Assembly (NCBI RefSeq): GCF_000423545.1
Contig: NZ_AUIE01000002.1
Location: forward strand, 248,001-312,000
Source of the DNA: Metapseudomonas resinovorans DSM 21078
GTDB lineage: Bacteria; Pseudomonadota; Gammaproteobacteria; Pseudomonadales; Pseudomonadaceae
Direction of reading: 5' to 3'
Length of the DNA stretch: 64,000 bases
Position 1 is the stretch's first letter, and each line of letters opens with the position of its first letter. Positions 48,093 to 62,543 of the stretch are shown here, piece after piece. The translations under genes and the position numbers were made by a program. The notes below the pieces were generated by a model. It searched no databases. It was not told the origin of the DNA and was given only the letters and a program-made list of their open reading frames with translations.

Positions 48093-49987
48093 CAGGCGCT
48101 CTGCTCCAGCTTGCGGCCGGCACCGCGTTTCTTCAGGTGGATCAGCAACAGGGAAATCGCCGCCGGGGTCACGCCGGGGATACGACCGGCCTGGCCGAGA
48201 GTCTCCGGACGGGAGTTGCCGAGCTTGTGCTGGATCTCCTTGGAGAGACCCGAGATGGTGGCGTAGTCCAGGTCGTCGGGTAGTCGAATATCTTCGCTGG
48301 CCCTAAGGCGCGCGATCTCGTCCTGCTGCCGATCGATGTAACCGGCGTACTTGGTCTTGATTTCTACCTGCTCGGCTACTTGCGAATCCTCGGCGCCGCC
48401 TCCGGTGATTTCCACCAGTCCGGCGTAATCGATTTCCGGACGGCTCAGCAGGTTGAGCAGGTTGTATTCATGGGTAAGCGGGGTCCCGAAGCGGTGGGCG
48501 ATTGCATCACCCTCGGGAGTACCCGGACGGACCCATGTGCTCTTCAGCCGTTGCTCTTCAAGCGCGATGCCCTCGCGCTTGGCTTCGAAAGCTGCCCAGC
48601 GGTTGTCGTCCACGAGGCCGAGCTCGCGGCCTTTTTCGGTGAGACGCAGGTCGGCGTTATCCTCGCGCAGGATCAACCGGTATTCGGCGCGCGACGTGAA
48701 CATGCGGTAGGGCTCCTGGGTGCCCAAGGTAATCAGGTCGTCTACCAGGACGCCGATATAGGCTTCGTCGCGACGCGGACACCAGGCGTCCTTGCCTTGG
48801 GCGCGCAGGGCCGCATTGGCGCCAGCGAGCAGGCCCTGGGCACCCGCTTCTTCGTAGCCAGTGGTGCCGTTGATCTGACCGGCGAAGAACAGGCCGGATA
48901 TGACTTTGGTTTCCAGGCTGTACTTCAGGTCGCGCGGATCGAAGTAGTCATATTCGATGGCATAGCCCGGACGCACGATATGGGCGTTTTCCATTCCGCG
49001 AATGGACCGGACGATGTCCAGCTGCACGTCGAATGGCAGCGAGGTGGAGATGCCGTTGGGATACAGCTCATTGGTGGTCAGACCTTCCGGCTCGAGGAAC
49101 ACCTGGTGACTGTCCTTGTCGGCGAAGCGGTGGATCTTGTCTTCGATGGACGGGCAGTAGCGCGGGCCGATGCCTTCGATCACGCCGGAATACATCGGCG
49201 AGCGATCGAGGTTACTGGCGATGACCTCGTGGGTCCGTGCGTTGGTATGGGTGATCCAGCAACTGACCTGGCGCGGGTGCTGTTCCTTCGAGCCGAGGAA
49301 GGACATGACCGGGATCGGGGTGTCGCCAGGTTGCTCGGTCATCACCGAGAAATCCACAGAGCGACCGTCGATACGCGGTGGGGTGCCGGTTTTCAGTCGA
49401 CCGACACGCAGCGGCAACTCTCGCAGGCGGCGGGCCAGCGCAATGGACGGCGGATCGCCTGCACGGCCCCCCGAATAGTTTTGTAGACCAATGTGGATAA
49501 GTCCGCCGAGGAAGGTGCCCGTGGTGAGCACTACGGACTCAGCGAGGAAGCGCAAACCCATCTGAGTCACCACGCCTCTGACCAGGTCGTTCTCGACGAT
49601 CAGGTCGTCACAGGCCTGCTGGAATATCCACAGGTTCGGCTGGTTCTCGAGTATCTCGCGAATAGCAGCCTTGTAGAGCACGCGGTCAGCCTGAGCACGC
49701 GTGGCACGAACGGCTGGTCCCTTGCGGCTGTTCAGCACACGGAACTGGATGCCCCCCAGGTCCGTGGCGGTAGCCATGGCGCCGCCGAGCGCATCGATCT
49801 CTTTGACAAGGTGGCTCTTGCCGATGCCACCGATGGCTGGGTTGCAGCTCATCTGGCCGAGGGTTTCCACATTGTGAGTCAGCAGCAGGGTCTTCACGCC
49901 CATGCGTGCGGCCGCCAAGGCGGCCTCAGTGCCGGCATGGCCGCCACCGATCACGATCACGTCAAAACGGGAAGGGAAATCCACCAC
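48092..49987 (-). CDS. mnmG: tRNA uridine 5-carboxymethylaminomethyl modification enzyme MnmG
   Basis: A 631-residue FAD-binding enzyme that, with MnmE, modifies U34 of tRNAs. FAD loop [19 protein letters not shown] (residues about 12-30), the Cys-containing [33 protein letters not shown] and the second conserved Cys region. The C-terminal helical domain (about 550-625) binds MnmE/tRNA. Formerly gidA. A DnaA box (49492-49500) lies inside. Confidence 0.97.
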   Translation of the reverse strand: MVDFPSRFDVIVIGGGHAGTEAALAAARMGVKTLLLTHNVETLGQMSCNPAIGGIGKSHLVKEIDALGGAMATATDLGGIQFRVLNSRKGPAVRATRAQADRVLYKAAIREILENQPNLWIFQQACDDLIVENDLVRGVVTQMGLRFLAESVVLTTGTFLGGLIHIGLQNYSGGRAGDPPSIALARRLRELPLRVGRLKTGTPPRIDGRSVDFSVMTEQPGDTPIPVMSFLGSKEQHPRQVSCWITHTNARTHEVIASNLDRSPMYSGVIEGIGPRYCPSIEDKIHRFADKDSHQVFLEPEGLTTNELYPNGISTSLPFDVQLDIVRSIRGMENAHIVRPGYAIEYDYFDPRDLKYSLETKVISGLFFAGQINGTTGYEEAGAQGLLAGANAALRAQGKDAWCPRRDEAYIGVLVDDLITLGTQEPYRMFTSRAEYRLILREDNADLRLTEKGRELGLVDDNRWAAFEAKREGIALEEQRLKSTWVRPGTPEGDAIAHRFGTPLTHEYNLLNLLSRPEIDYAGLVEITGGGAEDSQVAEQVEIKTKYAGYIDRQQDEIARLRASEDIRLPDDLDYATISGLSKEIQHKLGNSRPETLGQAGRIPGVTPAAISLLLIHLKKRGAGRKLEQSA

Positions 49988-50497
49988 GCACCTCGTGCCT
50001 GTTCAAGGCTGGGAAATAGAGAAAGCCGCACAGTATAGGGGAATTCACTCGCTCTCATGAAGCCGTCTGGCCAAAAAATAGCCAGTAGCTTTACCCGAGC
50101 TTATCCCTGGGGAGTTATCCAGATGGGGAAAAGTCTCTGTGGGTAAGAATAGAAAAGAGAGAAGAATTTCTTAAAAAGCCTGTTTTTATGTTTATACCTT
50201 AGGGAGAGGCTTTTCTGTTGATAAGTCAATCAGAGCCATTAAGAACGGGCGTTTCAGAGGATGATAACTCTGTGGCGATCCTGACCGTAGCCATTGAGTA
50301 TGCCGTCAGAAAGCTGTGTATCTAAATGGTAGTTATGCACAGGAGATTTATCCCTTGGCTTTTCACCAGGGTTATGGACTGGGTTAAAGGCTAGTTATCA
50401 ACAGGGTTCCGGCAAACCATTTTCCAGGCGGGAAGGCAGGAACGAACCGCCCGTTTGGCAGGCAGTCGCGTTCTCTGTGGATAAGAAGGGAGGGGGC
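49988..50497. other. AT-rich intergenic region with weak DnaA-like boxes between mnmE and mnmG
   Basis: A 510-bp gap without a plausible gene. It holds one perfect DnaA box (50476-50484) and several near-matches: TTATCCAGA (50115), TGTGGGTAA (50138-50146), TGTTGATAA (50216-50224) and TTATCAACA (50395-50403). The block 50150-50215 is strongly A/T rich (TTAAAAAG, TTTTTATGTTTATAC), unlike the rest of the window. It may also contain the mnmG promoter. Confidence 0.7.
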
Positions 50498-51865
50498 TTA
50501 CTTGCCGATGCAGAAACTGGAGAAGATGCGGCCGAGCAGGTCGTCGGAGCTGAATGCGCCAGTGATTTCGCCCAGAGCCTGCTGGGCTTGCCGCAGGTCC
50601 TCGGCGAGAAGTTCGCCAGCGCCGGCGAGCGTGAGCTGGGAACGACCATGATCAAGGAAGGAACCCGCCTGGCGAAGGGCTTCCAGGTGACGACGACGGG
50701 CGCTGAAGCTGCTTTCGGCGGTCTGTTGATAACCCATGCAGGCCTTCAGGTGTTCGCGAAGCAGCTCAAGGCCCTCTCCGGAGCGAGCCGACAGACTGAG
50801 GGTGACATGCCCATCGTCGCTGATTTCCAGCGCGCTTGTCTCGCCACTGAGGTCGGCTTTGTTTCGGATCAGGGTGACCTTTGCCGGGTCCGGCTTCTGG
50901 TCAAGGAACTCTGGCCATAGCGCGAAGGGATCCGCCGCTTCAGGCGCGGTAGCGTCTACCACCAGCAGTACCCGATCAGCTTCACCAATGGCTTTCAGGG
51001 CGCGCTCGACGCCAATCTTTTCCACATGGTCGTCGGTATCGCGCAAGCCGGCAGTATCTACAACGTGGAGGGGCATGCTATCGATGTGGATATGTTCCCG
51101 CAGCACGTCGCGGGTGGTGCCGGCAATGTCGGTTACGATGGCTGCTTCGCGCCCTGCCAGCGCATTCAACAGGCTGGATTTGCCTGCATTTGGGCGACCG
51201 GCGATCACTACGGTCATGCCATCGCGCAGCAGAGCGCCCTGGCCTGCTTCACGGATGACTGTGGATAAGTTTTCCCGAACGCCATCCAGCAGACCCAGTA
51301 CGTGGCCATCGGCGAGGAAATCTATTTCTTCCTCGGGGAAGTCGATGGCGGCCTCCACGTAGATGCGCAGCTCTATCAGCTTCTCGGTCAATCCATGCAC
51401 GCGCTTGGAGAACTCGCCTTGCAGCGAGCGCAAGGCATTGCGCGCTGCCTGTTCGGAGCTGGCTTCGATGAGATCGGCGATGGCTTCCGCCTGGGCCAGG
51501 TCGAGTTTGTCATTGAGGAATGCACGCTCGCTGAACTCACCGGGACGTGCCTGGCGAGCCCCCAGTTCCATGCAACGGCGCAGCAGCAGGTCGAGCACAA
51601 CGGGGCCCCCGTGGCCCTGGAGCTCAAAGACATCCTCCCCGGTGAAGGAGTTAGGGCCTGGAAAATAGAGCGCAATTCCTTGGTCCAGGGTTTGCCCGGA
51701 ACCATCGAGGAAGGGTCCGTAGTGAGCGAAGCGGGGTTTGGGCGAGCGACCGCTGATGGCTTCGGCAATCCGCGCTGCGTGGGGCCCGGATACGCGGACG
51801 ATGCCCACGCCCCCGCGGCCCTGGGCGGTGGCGACGGCGACGATGGTGTCACGGATAGGATTCAT
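50498..51865 (-). CDS. mnmE: tRNA modification GTPase MnmE
   Basis: A 455-residue GTPase partner of MnmG. N-terminal tetrahydrofolate-binding domain (residues 1-118), helical domain, inserted G domain with [14 protein letters not shown] (about 222), DTAGLRD and NKADL, and the C-terminal CIGK tail with its essential Cys. The length matches the family (about 455). DnaA box 51260-51268 is embedded. Confidence 0.97.
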   Translation of the reverse strand: MNPIRDTIVAVATAQGRGGVGIVRVSGPHAARIAEAISGRSPKPRFAHYGPFLDGSGQTLDQGIALYFPGPNSFTGEDVFELQGHGGPVVLDLLLRRCMELGARQARPGEFSERAFLNDKLDLAQAEAIADLIEASSEQAARNALRSLQGEFSKRVHGLTEKLIELRIYVEAAIDFPEEEIDFLADGHVLGLLDGVRENLSTVIREAGQGALLRDGMTVVIAGRPNAGKSSLLNALAGREAAIVTDIAGTTRDVLREHIHIDSMPLHVVDTAGLRDTDDHVEKIGVERALKAIGEADRVLLVVDATAPEAADPFALWPEFLDQKPDPAKVTLIRNKADLSGETSALEISDDGHVTLSLSARSGEGLELLREHLKACMGYQQTAESSFSARRRHLEALRQAGSFLDHGRSQLTLAGAGELLAEDLRQAQQALGEITGAFSSDDLLGRIFSSFCIGK

Positions 51866-51900
51866 CTGTTGATACCTTGGGATCTACGAATGGCAGATAG

Positions 51901-51927
51901 CAAGACGCCCCCAGAGGGGGCGTCTTG
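51901..51927 (-). terminator. Hairpin terminator after yidC
   Basis: CAAGACGCCCC and complement around an AGAGG-type loop, a perfect 11-base stem between yidC and mnmE; its tail is short in T. Confidence 0.75.
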
Positions 51928-51949
51928 TTCAAGCTGTCTGGCGTCGCTG

Positions 51950-53629
51950 TCAGGCTGCTGCCTTCTTGCTGGCCGCCTCGATCTGCCGGGTAATGTACCA
52001 CTGCTGCGCGATCGACAGGACGTTGTTGACCACCCAGTACAGTACCAGGCCAGCCGGGAACCACAGGAAGAAGAAGGTGAAGATGATTGGCATCAGCTTC
52101 AGTACCTTGGCTTGCATCGGGTCCGGCGGCGTCGGGTTCAGTTGCTGCTGGATGAACATGGTGGCGCCCATGATGATCGGCAGGATGAAGAACGGATCCT
52201 TGATCGACAGGTCGGTGATCCAGAACATCCACGGGGCCTGGCGCATTTCTACGCTTTCCAGCAGTACCCAGTAGAGGGCCAGGAAGACTGGCATCTGCAC
52301 GAGAATCGGTAGGCAGCCGCCCAGCGGGTTGATCTTCTCCTTCTTGTACAGCTCCATCATCGCCTGGGACATCTTCTGGCGATCGTCACCGAACTGTTCT
52401 TTCAGGGCCTGGAGCTTCGGCGACACGGCTCGCATACGCGCCATGGACCGATAGCTGGCGGCAGAGAGCGGGAAGAACGCTGCTTTGATCAGGATGGTCA
52501 GGACGATGATCGACCAGCCCCAGTTACCCAACAGGCTGTGGATATGTTGCAACAGCCAGAAGATCGGCTGTGCGATGAACCACAGGAAGCCGTAGTCGAC
52601 GGTGAGTTCCAGGCCCGGGGAGAGTTCCTTGAGGTGATCCTGGGTCTTCGGACCGGCGTAGAGAATCGCGGACGTTTCGGCCGAAGCGCCTGCTGGCACG
52701 TTCAGCGAGGGGCCTACGAAACCGACGATGTAGTTTCCACGGGAGTCCTTGCGGGTCTGGATGGCGTTGTTCTGGTCCTTCGGTGCGACCCAGGCGGTCA
52801 CGAAGTAGTGCTGCAGCCAGGCTACCCAGCCTCCCTGCACGGTTTCCTTGAAGGGCTGCTTGTCCATGTCTTTCATGGAAAGCTTCTTGTACGGCTCGTC
52901 CGGAGTCCAGACAGCAGCACCCAGATAGGTGGACACACCAGTGGCTGTGGTTGCGGACGGGTCGGCACTGGCGTCACGTTTGAGCTGGGCATACATGCTG
53001 CCGGACCAGGGCTGGGCGCTCTGGTTGTCGACCTTGTAGGCCACCTGCAGTTCGTACTTGCCGCGATTCAGGGTGAAGCGCTTGGTGTAGTTCACACCGG
53101 CTTCGCTGAAAGTCAGGTCGACTACCAGTTGTTCCTGACCATCGGCCAGTTTGAAACTGCGCTGAGTGGCGCTGTACATGGGGCGGCCGTTGGCCCGGGC
53201 GTCCGGACCGTTGGCACCGACCAGGCCGCTTTGGGCCTGGTAGAGGCGCTCACCGCCATTGTCGAACAGCTGGAAAGGCACATCCGGATGATCCTGGCGG
53301 CGCGGGTACTTCGGCAGGGTCAGTTGGACGATGTCACCGCCATTCGGATCGATGGCCAGGCTCAGTACGTCGGTTTCAACACGGATCAGTTCGCTGCTGG
53401 GAGCGACGGTCTGGGGAGTTGCCGGCTCGCTGCGCTCAGCGCTGGCGGTCGGCACGTCGTCGCCGGACTTGGCGGTTGCGTTGTCGTCCGGCAGCGTCGA
53501 TTGCGCGGAGCTTGCGCTGTTGCCTGCACTCGGCAGGGCGGCTTGGCCGTAGTCCTGGTTCCACTGCAGAACCATCAGGTAGGACACGATTGCCAGGGCG
53601 ACGATCAGGATCGAGCGTTGAATATCCAT
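51950..53629 (-). CDS. yidC: Membrane protein insertase YidC
   Basis: A 559-residue inner-membrane insertase. One N-terminal helix (SILIVALAIVSYLMVLQW), a large periplasmic domain (residues about 60-345), then five helices of the conserved core, with MARMRAVSPKLQALKEQFGDDRQKMSQ as the cytoplasmic C1 loop and the hydrophilic-groove region following. It integrates small membrane proteins such as AtpE with or without SecYEG. The order rpmH-rnpA-yidD-yidC-mnmE is standard. Confidence 0.97.
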   Translation of the reverse strand: MDIQRSILIVALAIVSYLMVLQWNQDYGQAALPSAGNSASSAQSTLPDDNATAKSGDDVPTASAERSEPATPQTVAPSSELIRVETDVLSLAIDPNGGDIVQLTLPKYPRRQDHPDVPFQLFDNGGERLYQAQSGLVGANGPDARANGRPMYSATQRSFKLADGQEQLVVDLTFSEAGVNYTKRFTLNRGKYELQVAYKVDNQSAQPWSGSMYAQLKRDASADPSATTATGVSTYLGAAVWTPDEPYKKLSMKDMDKQPFKETVQGGWVAWLQHYFVTAWVAPKDQNNAIQTRKDSRGNYIVGFVGPSLNVPAGASAETSAILYAGPKTQDHLKELSPGLELTVDYGFLWFIAQPIFWLLQHIHSLLGNWGWSIIVLTILIKAAFFPLSAASYRSMARMRAVSPKLQALKEQFGDDRQKMSQAMMELYKKEKINPLGGCLPILVQMPVFLALYWVLLESVEMRQAPWMFWITDLSIKDPFFILPIIMGATMFIQQQLNPTPPDPMQAKVLKLMPIIFTFFFLWFPAGLVLYWVVNNVLSIAQQWYITRQIEAASKKAAA

Positions 53630-53631
53630 GA

Positions 53632-53877
53632 TTACTCGGCCATCGAAGGAGGTTGGGGAGTGTTGGCAGGTGGCACCGGGTCATAGCCGCCCGGATTCCA
53701 CGGATGACAGCGGCCCAGGCGACGCAGGGTCAGCCAGCCGCCACGCAGGAGGCCATGTTGTTCGATGGCCTCCTGCGCGTAGCAGGAACAACTGGGATAG
53801 AAACGACAGTGACTGGCCATCAGTGGACTGATGGCATAGCGATAGAACTGGATCGGAGCGAGGGCCAGTTTACGCAT
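53632..53877 (-). CDS. yidD: Membrane protein insertion efficiency factor YidD
   Basis: An 81-residue amphipathic protein with the family pattern [31 protein letters not shown] and [24 protein letters not shown], including three conserved Cys. It helps YidC insert proteins. It overlaps rnpA by 8 bp and stops two bases before yidC. Confidence 0.95.
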   Translation of the reverse strand: MRKLALAPIQFYRYAISPLMASHCRFYPSCSCYAQEAIEQHGLLRGGWLTLRRLGRCHPWNPGGYDPVPPANTPQPPSMAE

Positions 53878-54274
53878 GGGGACTGTCGGACACCCCTGAT
53901 CCGGGAGAAGGTTCAGGGCGAGTCCGGCTGCGCGCGAGGCGTTTCCAGAGTTTGCCGAACTGATGCTTCAGCTCAGGATTCTCCAGATCGCCAATGCCTT
54001 TGCGCGCCACGATTACGATGTCCCACCCGACCAGCAACTCAAGGTTATGGCGGAAGGATTCGCGAATCTGGCGTTTTAGGCGATTGCGCTCGACGGAAAG
54101 CTTGACGCTTTTCTTGCCGATCACCAGACCCAGGCGGGGGTGATCAAGGCCGTTGTCACGCGCGAGGAGCAGGACGTGTTTGCCGGGAACCTTTCCGGTG
54201 GGTGAGTCGAAGACTGCCTTGAACTGTCGGGGTATCAGCAGTCGCTTTTCCCGATCGAAGCCCTGACTCACCAC
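53870..54274 (-). CDS. rnpA: Ribonuclease P protein component
   Basis: A 134-residue basic protein that binds the RNase P RNA. The RNR motif is [17 protein letters not shown]-terminal [17 protein letters not shown]. It starts with GTG. It lies 14 bp after rpmH and overlaps yidD, a usual arrangement. Confidence 0.96.
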   Translation of the reverse strand: MVSQGFDREKRLLIPRQFKAVFDSPTGKVPGKHVLLLARDNGLDHPRLGLVIGKKSVKLSVERNRLKRQIRESFRHNLELLVGWDIVIVARKGIGDLENPELKHQFGKLWKRLARSRTRPEPSPGSGVSDSPHA

Positions 54275-54288
54275 CCGTTCCGGATAAA

Positions 54289-54423
54289 TCAGACGGTCAG
54301 GCGCTTGCGGCCCTTGGCGCGACGACGCGACAGGACTTGACGGCCGTTCTTGGTGGCCATACGGGCACGGAAACCGTGGGTGCGAGCGCGCTTGATGGTG
54401 CTGGGTTGGAAAGTGCGTTTCAT
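54289..54423 (-). CDS. rpmH: Ribosomal protein bL34
   Basis: A 44-residue ribosomal protein with the canonical sequence start [20 protein letters not shown] and a very basic C-terminus ([12 protein letters not shown]). It was read from the sequence directly. It marks the left edge of the origin region. Confidence 0.98.
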
Positions 54424-54951
54424 GATGCTTTTACCTGGTGGTCACTACGGGCCGGAAGTGGCCCCCGTTTAAAGAGACCGGCAATTCTAGTGAAACGGTG
54501 CGGGCAGGTCAATTTCCAACCAGCGCTGTCGAGTAAAAGAATATAGAAGAAAGGGAAATTTAAAAAAGCTTGGTTATGTTTTTTATAACTGTGCCCCCGC
54601 CTTGCCTGTGGAAAACCCGGCACAGGCCGTATGCAGCCTGTGTGTGAGTCGACTAACAACCTTGTCAGAAAGAGGTGGTCTGGCTGTGCGCGATCTGGGT
54701 AGAAGCTGGGGGTGAAAGGCGAGGTTACCCACAGGCGAGTTATGCAGGCACTTTTCCCCAGGAGAGAAGGCCGGGTTATGGCATGGTTATCCACAAGATT
54801 CATGCCAAGCACAGCGTGATTCTGCGCGGTGAATAACATATTGATTTTATTCACCCATTCGACATCTTTCGTGTGGATAACTCATCCCGTGGCGGCTACA
54901 ATGACCGCTGTTTTGTTTGAGTCCGGCATCATTCCGACTTGGGGGACATCC
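54424..54951. other. Chromosomal replication origin region (oriC) and dnaA leader
   Basis: The 528-bp rpmH-dnaA gap, the known site of Pseudomonas oriC. It has perfect DnaA boxes at 54787-54795 and 54872-54880 and near-matches TTACCCACA (54725-54733) and TGTGGAAAA (54607-54615). An A/T-rich stretch at about 54538-54592 (AGAATATAGAAG, AAATTTAAAAAAG, GTTTTTTATAAC) is a candidate unwinding element. Another A/T-rich patch spans 54830-54855. The last box overlaps the probable dnaA leader, suggesting autoregulation. Confidence 0.85.
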
Positions 54952-56415
54952 GTGTCAGTGGAACTTTGGCAGCAGTGCGTGGAGCTCTTGCGCGATGAGC
55001 TGCCTGCCCAGCAATTCAACACCTGGATCCGCCCATTGCAGGTTGAAGCCGATGGAGACGAACTGCGCGTTTACGCGCCGAATCGGTTCGTGCTCGATTG
55101 GGTCAACGAGAAGTACATGGGGCGGCTCCTCGAGTTGCTCGGCGAACGGGGCAACGGCCTGGCGCCTGCTCTTTCCTTATTAATAGGCAGTAAGCGCAGC
55201 CCGGCACCGCGGAAGGCACCACCGCCCCCGCCTCCGGTCATGGCGCCTCCGCCTCCCCCTCCTGCCGCACCATCGCATAAGCGCATCGAGACCGTGGAGG
55301 AAACCCGCGACAACCTCGATCCGTTGGCGTCGGTGGTATCTGCACCGGCGATCCGCACGGAGCGTTCCGTGCAAGTGGAAGGGGCGTTGAAGCACACCAG
55401 CTACCTGAATCGCACCTTCACCTTCGAGAACTTCGTCGAGGGCAAGTCCAACCAGTTGGCCCGTGCGGCGGCCTGGCAGGTGGCGGATAACCCCAAGCAT
55501 GGCTACAACCCGCTGTTCCTTTATGGCGGCGTGGGTCTGGGTAAAACTCACCTGATGCACGCTGTGGGTAACCACCTGCTGAAGAAGAATCCGAATGCCA
55601 AGGTGGTTTACCTGCATTCCGAGCGATTCGTCGCAGACATGGTCAAGGCCCTTCAACTGAATGCGATCAACGAGTTCAAGCGCTTCTATCGATCTGTAGA
55701 CGCGCTGCTCATCGACGACATTCAGTTCTTCGCCCGTAAGGAGCGTTCGCAGGAGGAGTTTTTCCACACCTTCAACGCCCTGTTGGAGGGCGGTCAGCAG
55801 GTGATTCTCACCAGTGACCGCTACCCGAAGGAAATCGAAGGCCTGGAAGAGCGCCTGAAGTCCCGCTTCGGCTGGGGGTTGACGGTAGCTGTCGAACCAC
55901 CGGAGTTGGAAACCCGTGTCGCCATCCTGATGAAGAAGGCCGAGCAGGCCAAGGTCGATCTGCCGCACGACGCCGCGTTCTTTATCGCTCAGCGTATTCG
56001 TTCCAACGTGCGCGAACTGGAAGGTGCGCTGAAACGAGTGATTGCCCACGCCCACTTCATGGGCCGGGATATCACCATCGAACTGATCCGTGAGTCGCTC
56101 AAGGACCTCCTGGCCCTGCAGGACAAGTTGGTCAGCATCGATAACATCCAGCGCACCGTAGTCGAGTACTACAAGATCAAGATGTCCGACATGCTCTCCA
56201 AGCGCCGCTCGCGCTCGGTGGCTCGGCCGCGGCAAGTCGCCATGGCGCTGTCCAAGGAATTGACGAACCACAGTCTTCCGGAGATCGGCGATGCGTTCGG
56301 CGGACGAGACCACACCACGGTGCTCCATGCCTGTCGTAAGATTGCACAACTAAGGGAATCCGACGCGGATATCCGCGAGGATTACAAGAATCTGCTGCGT
56401 ACATTGACCACCTGA
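54952..56415 (+). CDS. dnaA: Chromosomal replication initiator DnaA
   Basis: A 487-residue AAA+ initiator. Domain I begins [16 protein letters not shown]; domain II is a flexible linker with polyproline runs (PPPPPP twice, residues about 88-105). Domain III has Walker [11 protein letters not shown] near residue 192 and Walker [10 protein letters not shown] near 255. Domain IV holds the box-binding signature [16 protein letters not shown] near 449-464. The open frame goes 41 codons further upstream, but GTG at 54952 gives the standard Pseudomonas N-terminus and follows GGGGGA. It binds the DnaA boxes that are abundant in this window. Confidence 0.98.
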   Translation: MSVELWQQCVELLRDELPAQQFNTWIRPLQVEADGDELRVYAPNRFVLDWVNEKYMGRLLELLGERGNGLAPALSLLIGSKRSPAPRKAPPPPPPVMAPPPPPPAAPSHKRIETVEETRDNLDPLASVVSAPAIRTERSVQVEGALKHTSYLNRTFTFENFVEGKSNQLARAAAWQVADNPKHGYNPLFLYGGVGLGKTHLMHAVGNHLLKKNPNAKVVYLHSERFVADMVKALQLNAINEFKRFYRSVDALLIDDIQFFARKERSQEEFFHTFNALLEGGQQVILTSDRYPKEIEGLEERLKSRFGWGLTVAVEPPELETRVAILMKKAEQAKVDLPHDAAFFIAQRIRSNVRELEGALKRVIAHAHFMGRDITIELIRESLKDLLALQDKLVSIDNIQRTVVEYYKIKMSDMLSKRRSRSVARPRQVAMALSKELTNHSLPEIGDAFGGRDHTTVLHACRKIAQLRESDADIREDYKNLLRTLTT

Positions 56416-56444
56416 CCGCAGCCCAAGAGGCAAGGGACTAGACC

Positions 56445-57548
56445 ATGCATTTCACAATTCAACGCGAAGCCCTGTTGAAACCCCTGCAACTGGTCGCCGG
56501 CGTCGTCGAGCGCCGCCAGACCTTGCCGGTCCTCTCCAACGTGCTGCTGGTAGTCGAAGGCCAGCAGCTGTCGTTGACCGGCACTGACCTCGAGGTCGAG
56601 CTGGTTGGGCGCGTTGCCCTGGAAGAGCCGGCTGAGCCGGGTGAGATCACCGTACCGGCCCGTAAGCTGATGGACATCTGCAAAAGCCTGCCCAGCGACG
56701 CGCTGATCGACATCCGGCTGGACGAGCAGAAGCTGCTGATCAAGGCAGGCCGCAGCCGCTTCACCCTCTCGACGCTGCCAGCGAACGATTTCCCGACCGT
56801 GGAAGAAGGTCCTGGCTCGCTGAATTTCAGTCTCGTGCAGAGCAAGCTGCGTCGGCTGATCGAACGCACCAGTTTTGCCATGGCTCAGCAGGACGTTCGT
56901 TACTACCTCAACGGCATGTTGCTGGAGGTGAATGCCGGTGTGCTGCGTGCCGTTGCCACAGACGGTCACCGGCTGGCCATGTGTGCCATGGAAGCCGGGC
57001 TTGAAGGTGTCGACCGGCACCAGGTCATTGTGCCGCGCAAAGGTATCCTGGAACTGGCTCGCCTGCTGACAGAGCAGGACGGTGAGGTTCGTATCGTGCT
57101 AGGCCAGCATCATATCCGTGCTACTACCGGTGAGTTCACCTTCACCTCCAAACTCGTGGACGGTAAGTTTCCGGATTACGAGCGTGTGCTTCCCCGTGGC
57201 GGTGACAAGCTGGTAATCGGTGACCGCCAGGCGCTGCGTGAGGCCTTCAGCCGTACTGCGATCCTTTCCAACGAAAAGTACCGTGGTATTCGCCTGACGC
57301 TCGCTTCCGGCCTGCTGAAGATCCAGGCGAACAACCCGGAACAGGAAGAGGCTGAAGAAGAAGTAGCGGTCGATTACAACGGCAGTAACCTGGAGATTGG
57401 TTTCAACGTGAGCTACCTCCTGGACGTACTGGGCGTGATGTCCACTGAGCAGGTTCGTCTGATTCTGTCCGATGCGAACAGCAGTGCCCTGGTGCAGGAA
57501 GCTGGCAACGACGATTCCTCTTACGTCGTAATGCCGATGCGTCTGTAA
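56445..57548 (+). CDS. dnaN: DNA polymerase III sliding clamp (beta)
   Basis: A 367-residue ring-forming clamp of three similar domains, starting [35 protein letters not shown] and ending YVVMPMRL, both canonical. It tethers polymerase III to DNA and recruits MutS and Hda. It follows dnaA by 29 bp. Confidence 0.98.
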   Translation: MHFTIQREALLKPLQLVAGVVERRQTLPVLSNVLLVVEGQQLSLTGTDLEVELVGRVALEEPAEPGEITVPARKLMDICKSLPSDALIDIRLDEQKLLIKAGRSRFTLSTLPANDFPTVEEGPGSLNFSLVQSKLRRLIERTSFAMAQQDVRYYLNGMLLEVNAGVLRAVATDGHRLAMCAMEAGLEGVDRHQVIVPRKGILELARLLTEQDGEVRIVLGQHHIRATTGEFTFTSKLVDGKFPDYERVLPRGGDKLVIGDRQALREAFSRTAILSNEKYRGIRLTLASGLLKIQANNPEQEEAEEEVAVDYNGSNLEIGFNVSYLLDVLGVMSTEQVRLILSDANSSALVQEAGNDDSSYVVMPMRL

Positions 57549-57555
57549 CGACTCA

Positions 57556-61079
<3,524 letters not shown>

Positions 61080-61535
61080 TGTGCTGTCGATAGGCAGTAT
61101 GCGCGTCTGAGCGTCATTGACGCTGCAATCAAAACTTGAACCCCGGCCAAAAGCCGGGGTTTTTCTTTTTCCGCGCAATGACTAAATGATGGGTTTAGGC
61201 GAGCGTGAAAAGCCAATCAGGCAATTCATGCCAATCAGGTGAGCACCGCTAAACGGGTTTGCGAAGTGGCGTTGATGGGGCGGGCGCATTGGCCTGGCTT
61301 GCAGGTAAAACCTATGATTAGAAGTCTGCGGAGTACTGGAGCCATCAGACCGCTTTGTTCAGGGACGCTGCGACCCGTGCATGTGTTCAACAGAGGCCGT
61401 CCAGGGGGATCTCCACGCTCGCATGGGAGGTTACTCGGCAAGGTTGGCCTGGATAGGGTTTGGTATGTGGCATTCGGTTTAATCTCTCGAGCCACCAGGT
61501 GTGTCGCCGGCAAAAGTAGCCAGAGGAGTGACTTC
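61080..61535. other. Intergenic region after gyrB
   Basis: A 456-bp gap with a terminator at 61141-61171. The rest has an open frame beginning at a GTG (61239) that runs into the lipoprotein gene, but its 99 codons lack a ribosome site and any coding signature; I do not annotate it. Confidence 0.6.
61141..61171 (+). terminator. Terminator of gyrB
   Basis: CCCCGGC, CAAAA loop, GCCGGGG followed by TTTTTCTTTTT. Confidence 0.93.
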
Positions 61536-62543
61536 TTGAAGTATGCCTTGCTCGTAAGCATTGTGAGTCTGTCACTGGTCCTGGCGGCTTGTGGCACACA
61601 TCCGGCGGTGCCTCCGCATTACGACGAAGTCTACAAGTCGTACATGCAAGGCCACATGGAGATGCTGCGTACTCACGCACCTTGGATGACCGAGACTGAG
61701 CGGCATGCACATGCCCAGGCTCAGGCGGCCGAGGTGATCAAGAGTTTGAAGGCGCAGAACCAGTTCGGTGGCATGGTTCCTCCTATCATGATTCCGTTGC
61801 CAGCCCCACCATCGGCGGATGTACCTAAGGCTGTAGAAGAGCCCCTACCCCCGAAACCCAAGTTAGAGACTGCGGACGTTGAGCCGCTTGCGAAGCCTGA
61901 TCTTCAGTCTCAGGCTCCCTCGGTGGGGGCAGTTCAACTTGTCCAGGATGATCCTCCCTCGCTGGCGCCTTCAGTGGCTGTCCAGCCGGTGCCCACTGAA
62001 GAGGTGGTCAGCACAGAGTCGCTGGAGGTGGACGGCCGGGGCTTTCTCGATGGCACCTATGTCCTCGAAGGCGGGAGTTACTCCATCAATATCGAGCAAG
62101 ACGGAGATAACCTGGTTGTCGTCGAGCCAAACAAGCGGTCGATCTATGAGCGGCAAGCTGACGGCAGTTACCAGTTCTACAGCGAAAATAGTGGATCGAC
62201 ATTCTCGCTGCGCCTCCTCGACCCGGGCACCATCGAGATGGATCGAGTTCCGTCTGCTGGCACTCCCAGTACCTTGAAACGGGTGGAGGAAAGAGACGCA
62301 GCTCAAGTTTCAGCCGTGAACCAAACCTACGCCTCAATCGCGAAACACTACAGTGAACTGGCTCAGAGCGATCCGGATAACGTCCAGGTCTGGACGATGT
62401 GTTCAGCGGTAGCGCTCAAGCGCAGCCTCTCTGAAGACGAAGACTTCTCGCGCCATGCGAGGCAGGTATCGGAGAGTTTGAAGTCGATCATTGTGACCAA
62501 CACGAACCCTTGTTCCGATGCGATTCCAAGCACCTATTGGTAG
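61536..62543 (+). CDS. Putative lipoprotein of unknown family
   Basis: A 335-residue lipoprotein starting at TTG (61536) with AGAGGAG seven bases upstream. The signal is MKYALLVSIVSLSLVLAACG with lipobox LAAC, predicting anchoring at Cys19 and, lacking an Asp at +2, outer-membrane sorting. The middle is rich in Pro and acidic residues (PLPAPPSADVPKAVEEPLPP). A C-terminal part has a beta-rich pattern (DGTYVLEGGSYSINIEQDG) and then a helical end with two Cys. I recognise no named domain. Its codon use is less GC-biased than its neighbours, so it may be horizontally acquired. Confidence 0.7.
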   Translation: MKYALLVSIVSLSLVLAACGTHPAVPPHYDEVYKSYMQGHMEMLRTHAPWMTETERHAHAQAQAAEVIKSLKAQNQFGGMVPPIMIPLPAPPSADVPKAVEEPLPPKPKLETADVEPLAKPDLQSQAPSVGAVQLVQDDPPSLAPSVAVQPVPTEEVVSTESLEVDGRGFLDGTYVLEGGSYSINIEQDGDNLVVVEPNKRSIYERQADGSYQFYSENSGSTFSLRLLDPGTIEMDRVPSAGTPSTLKRVEERDAAQVSAVNQTYASIAKHYSELAQSDPDNVQVWTMCSAVALKRSLSEDEDFSRHARQVSESLKSIIVTNTNPCSDAIPSTYW

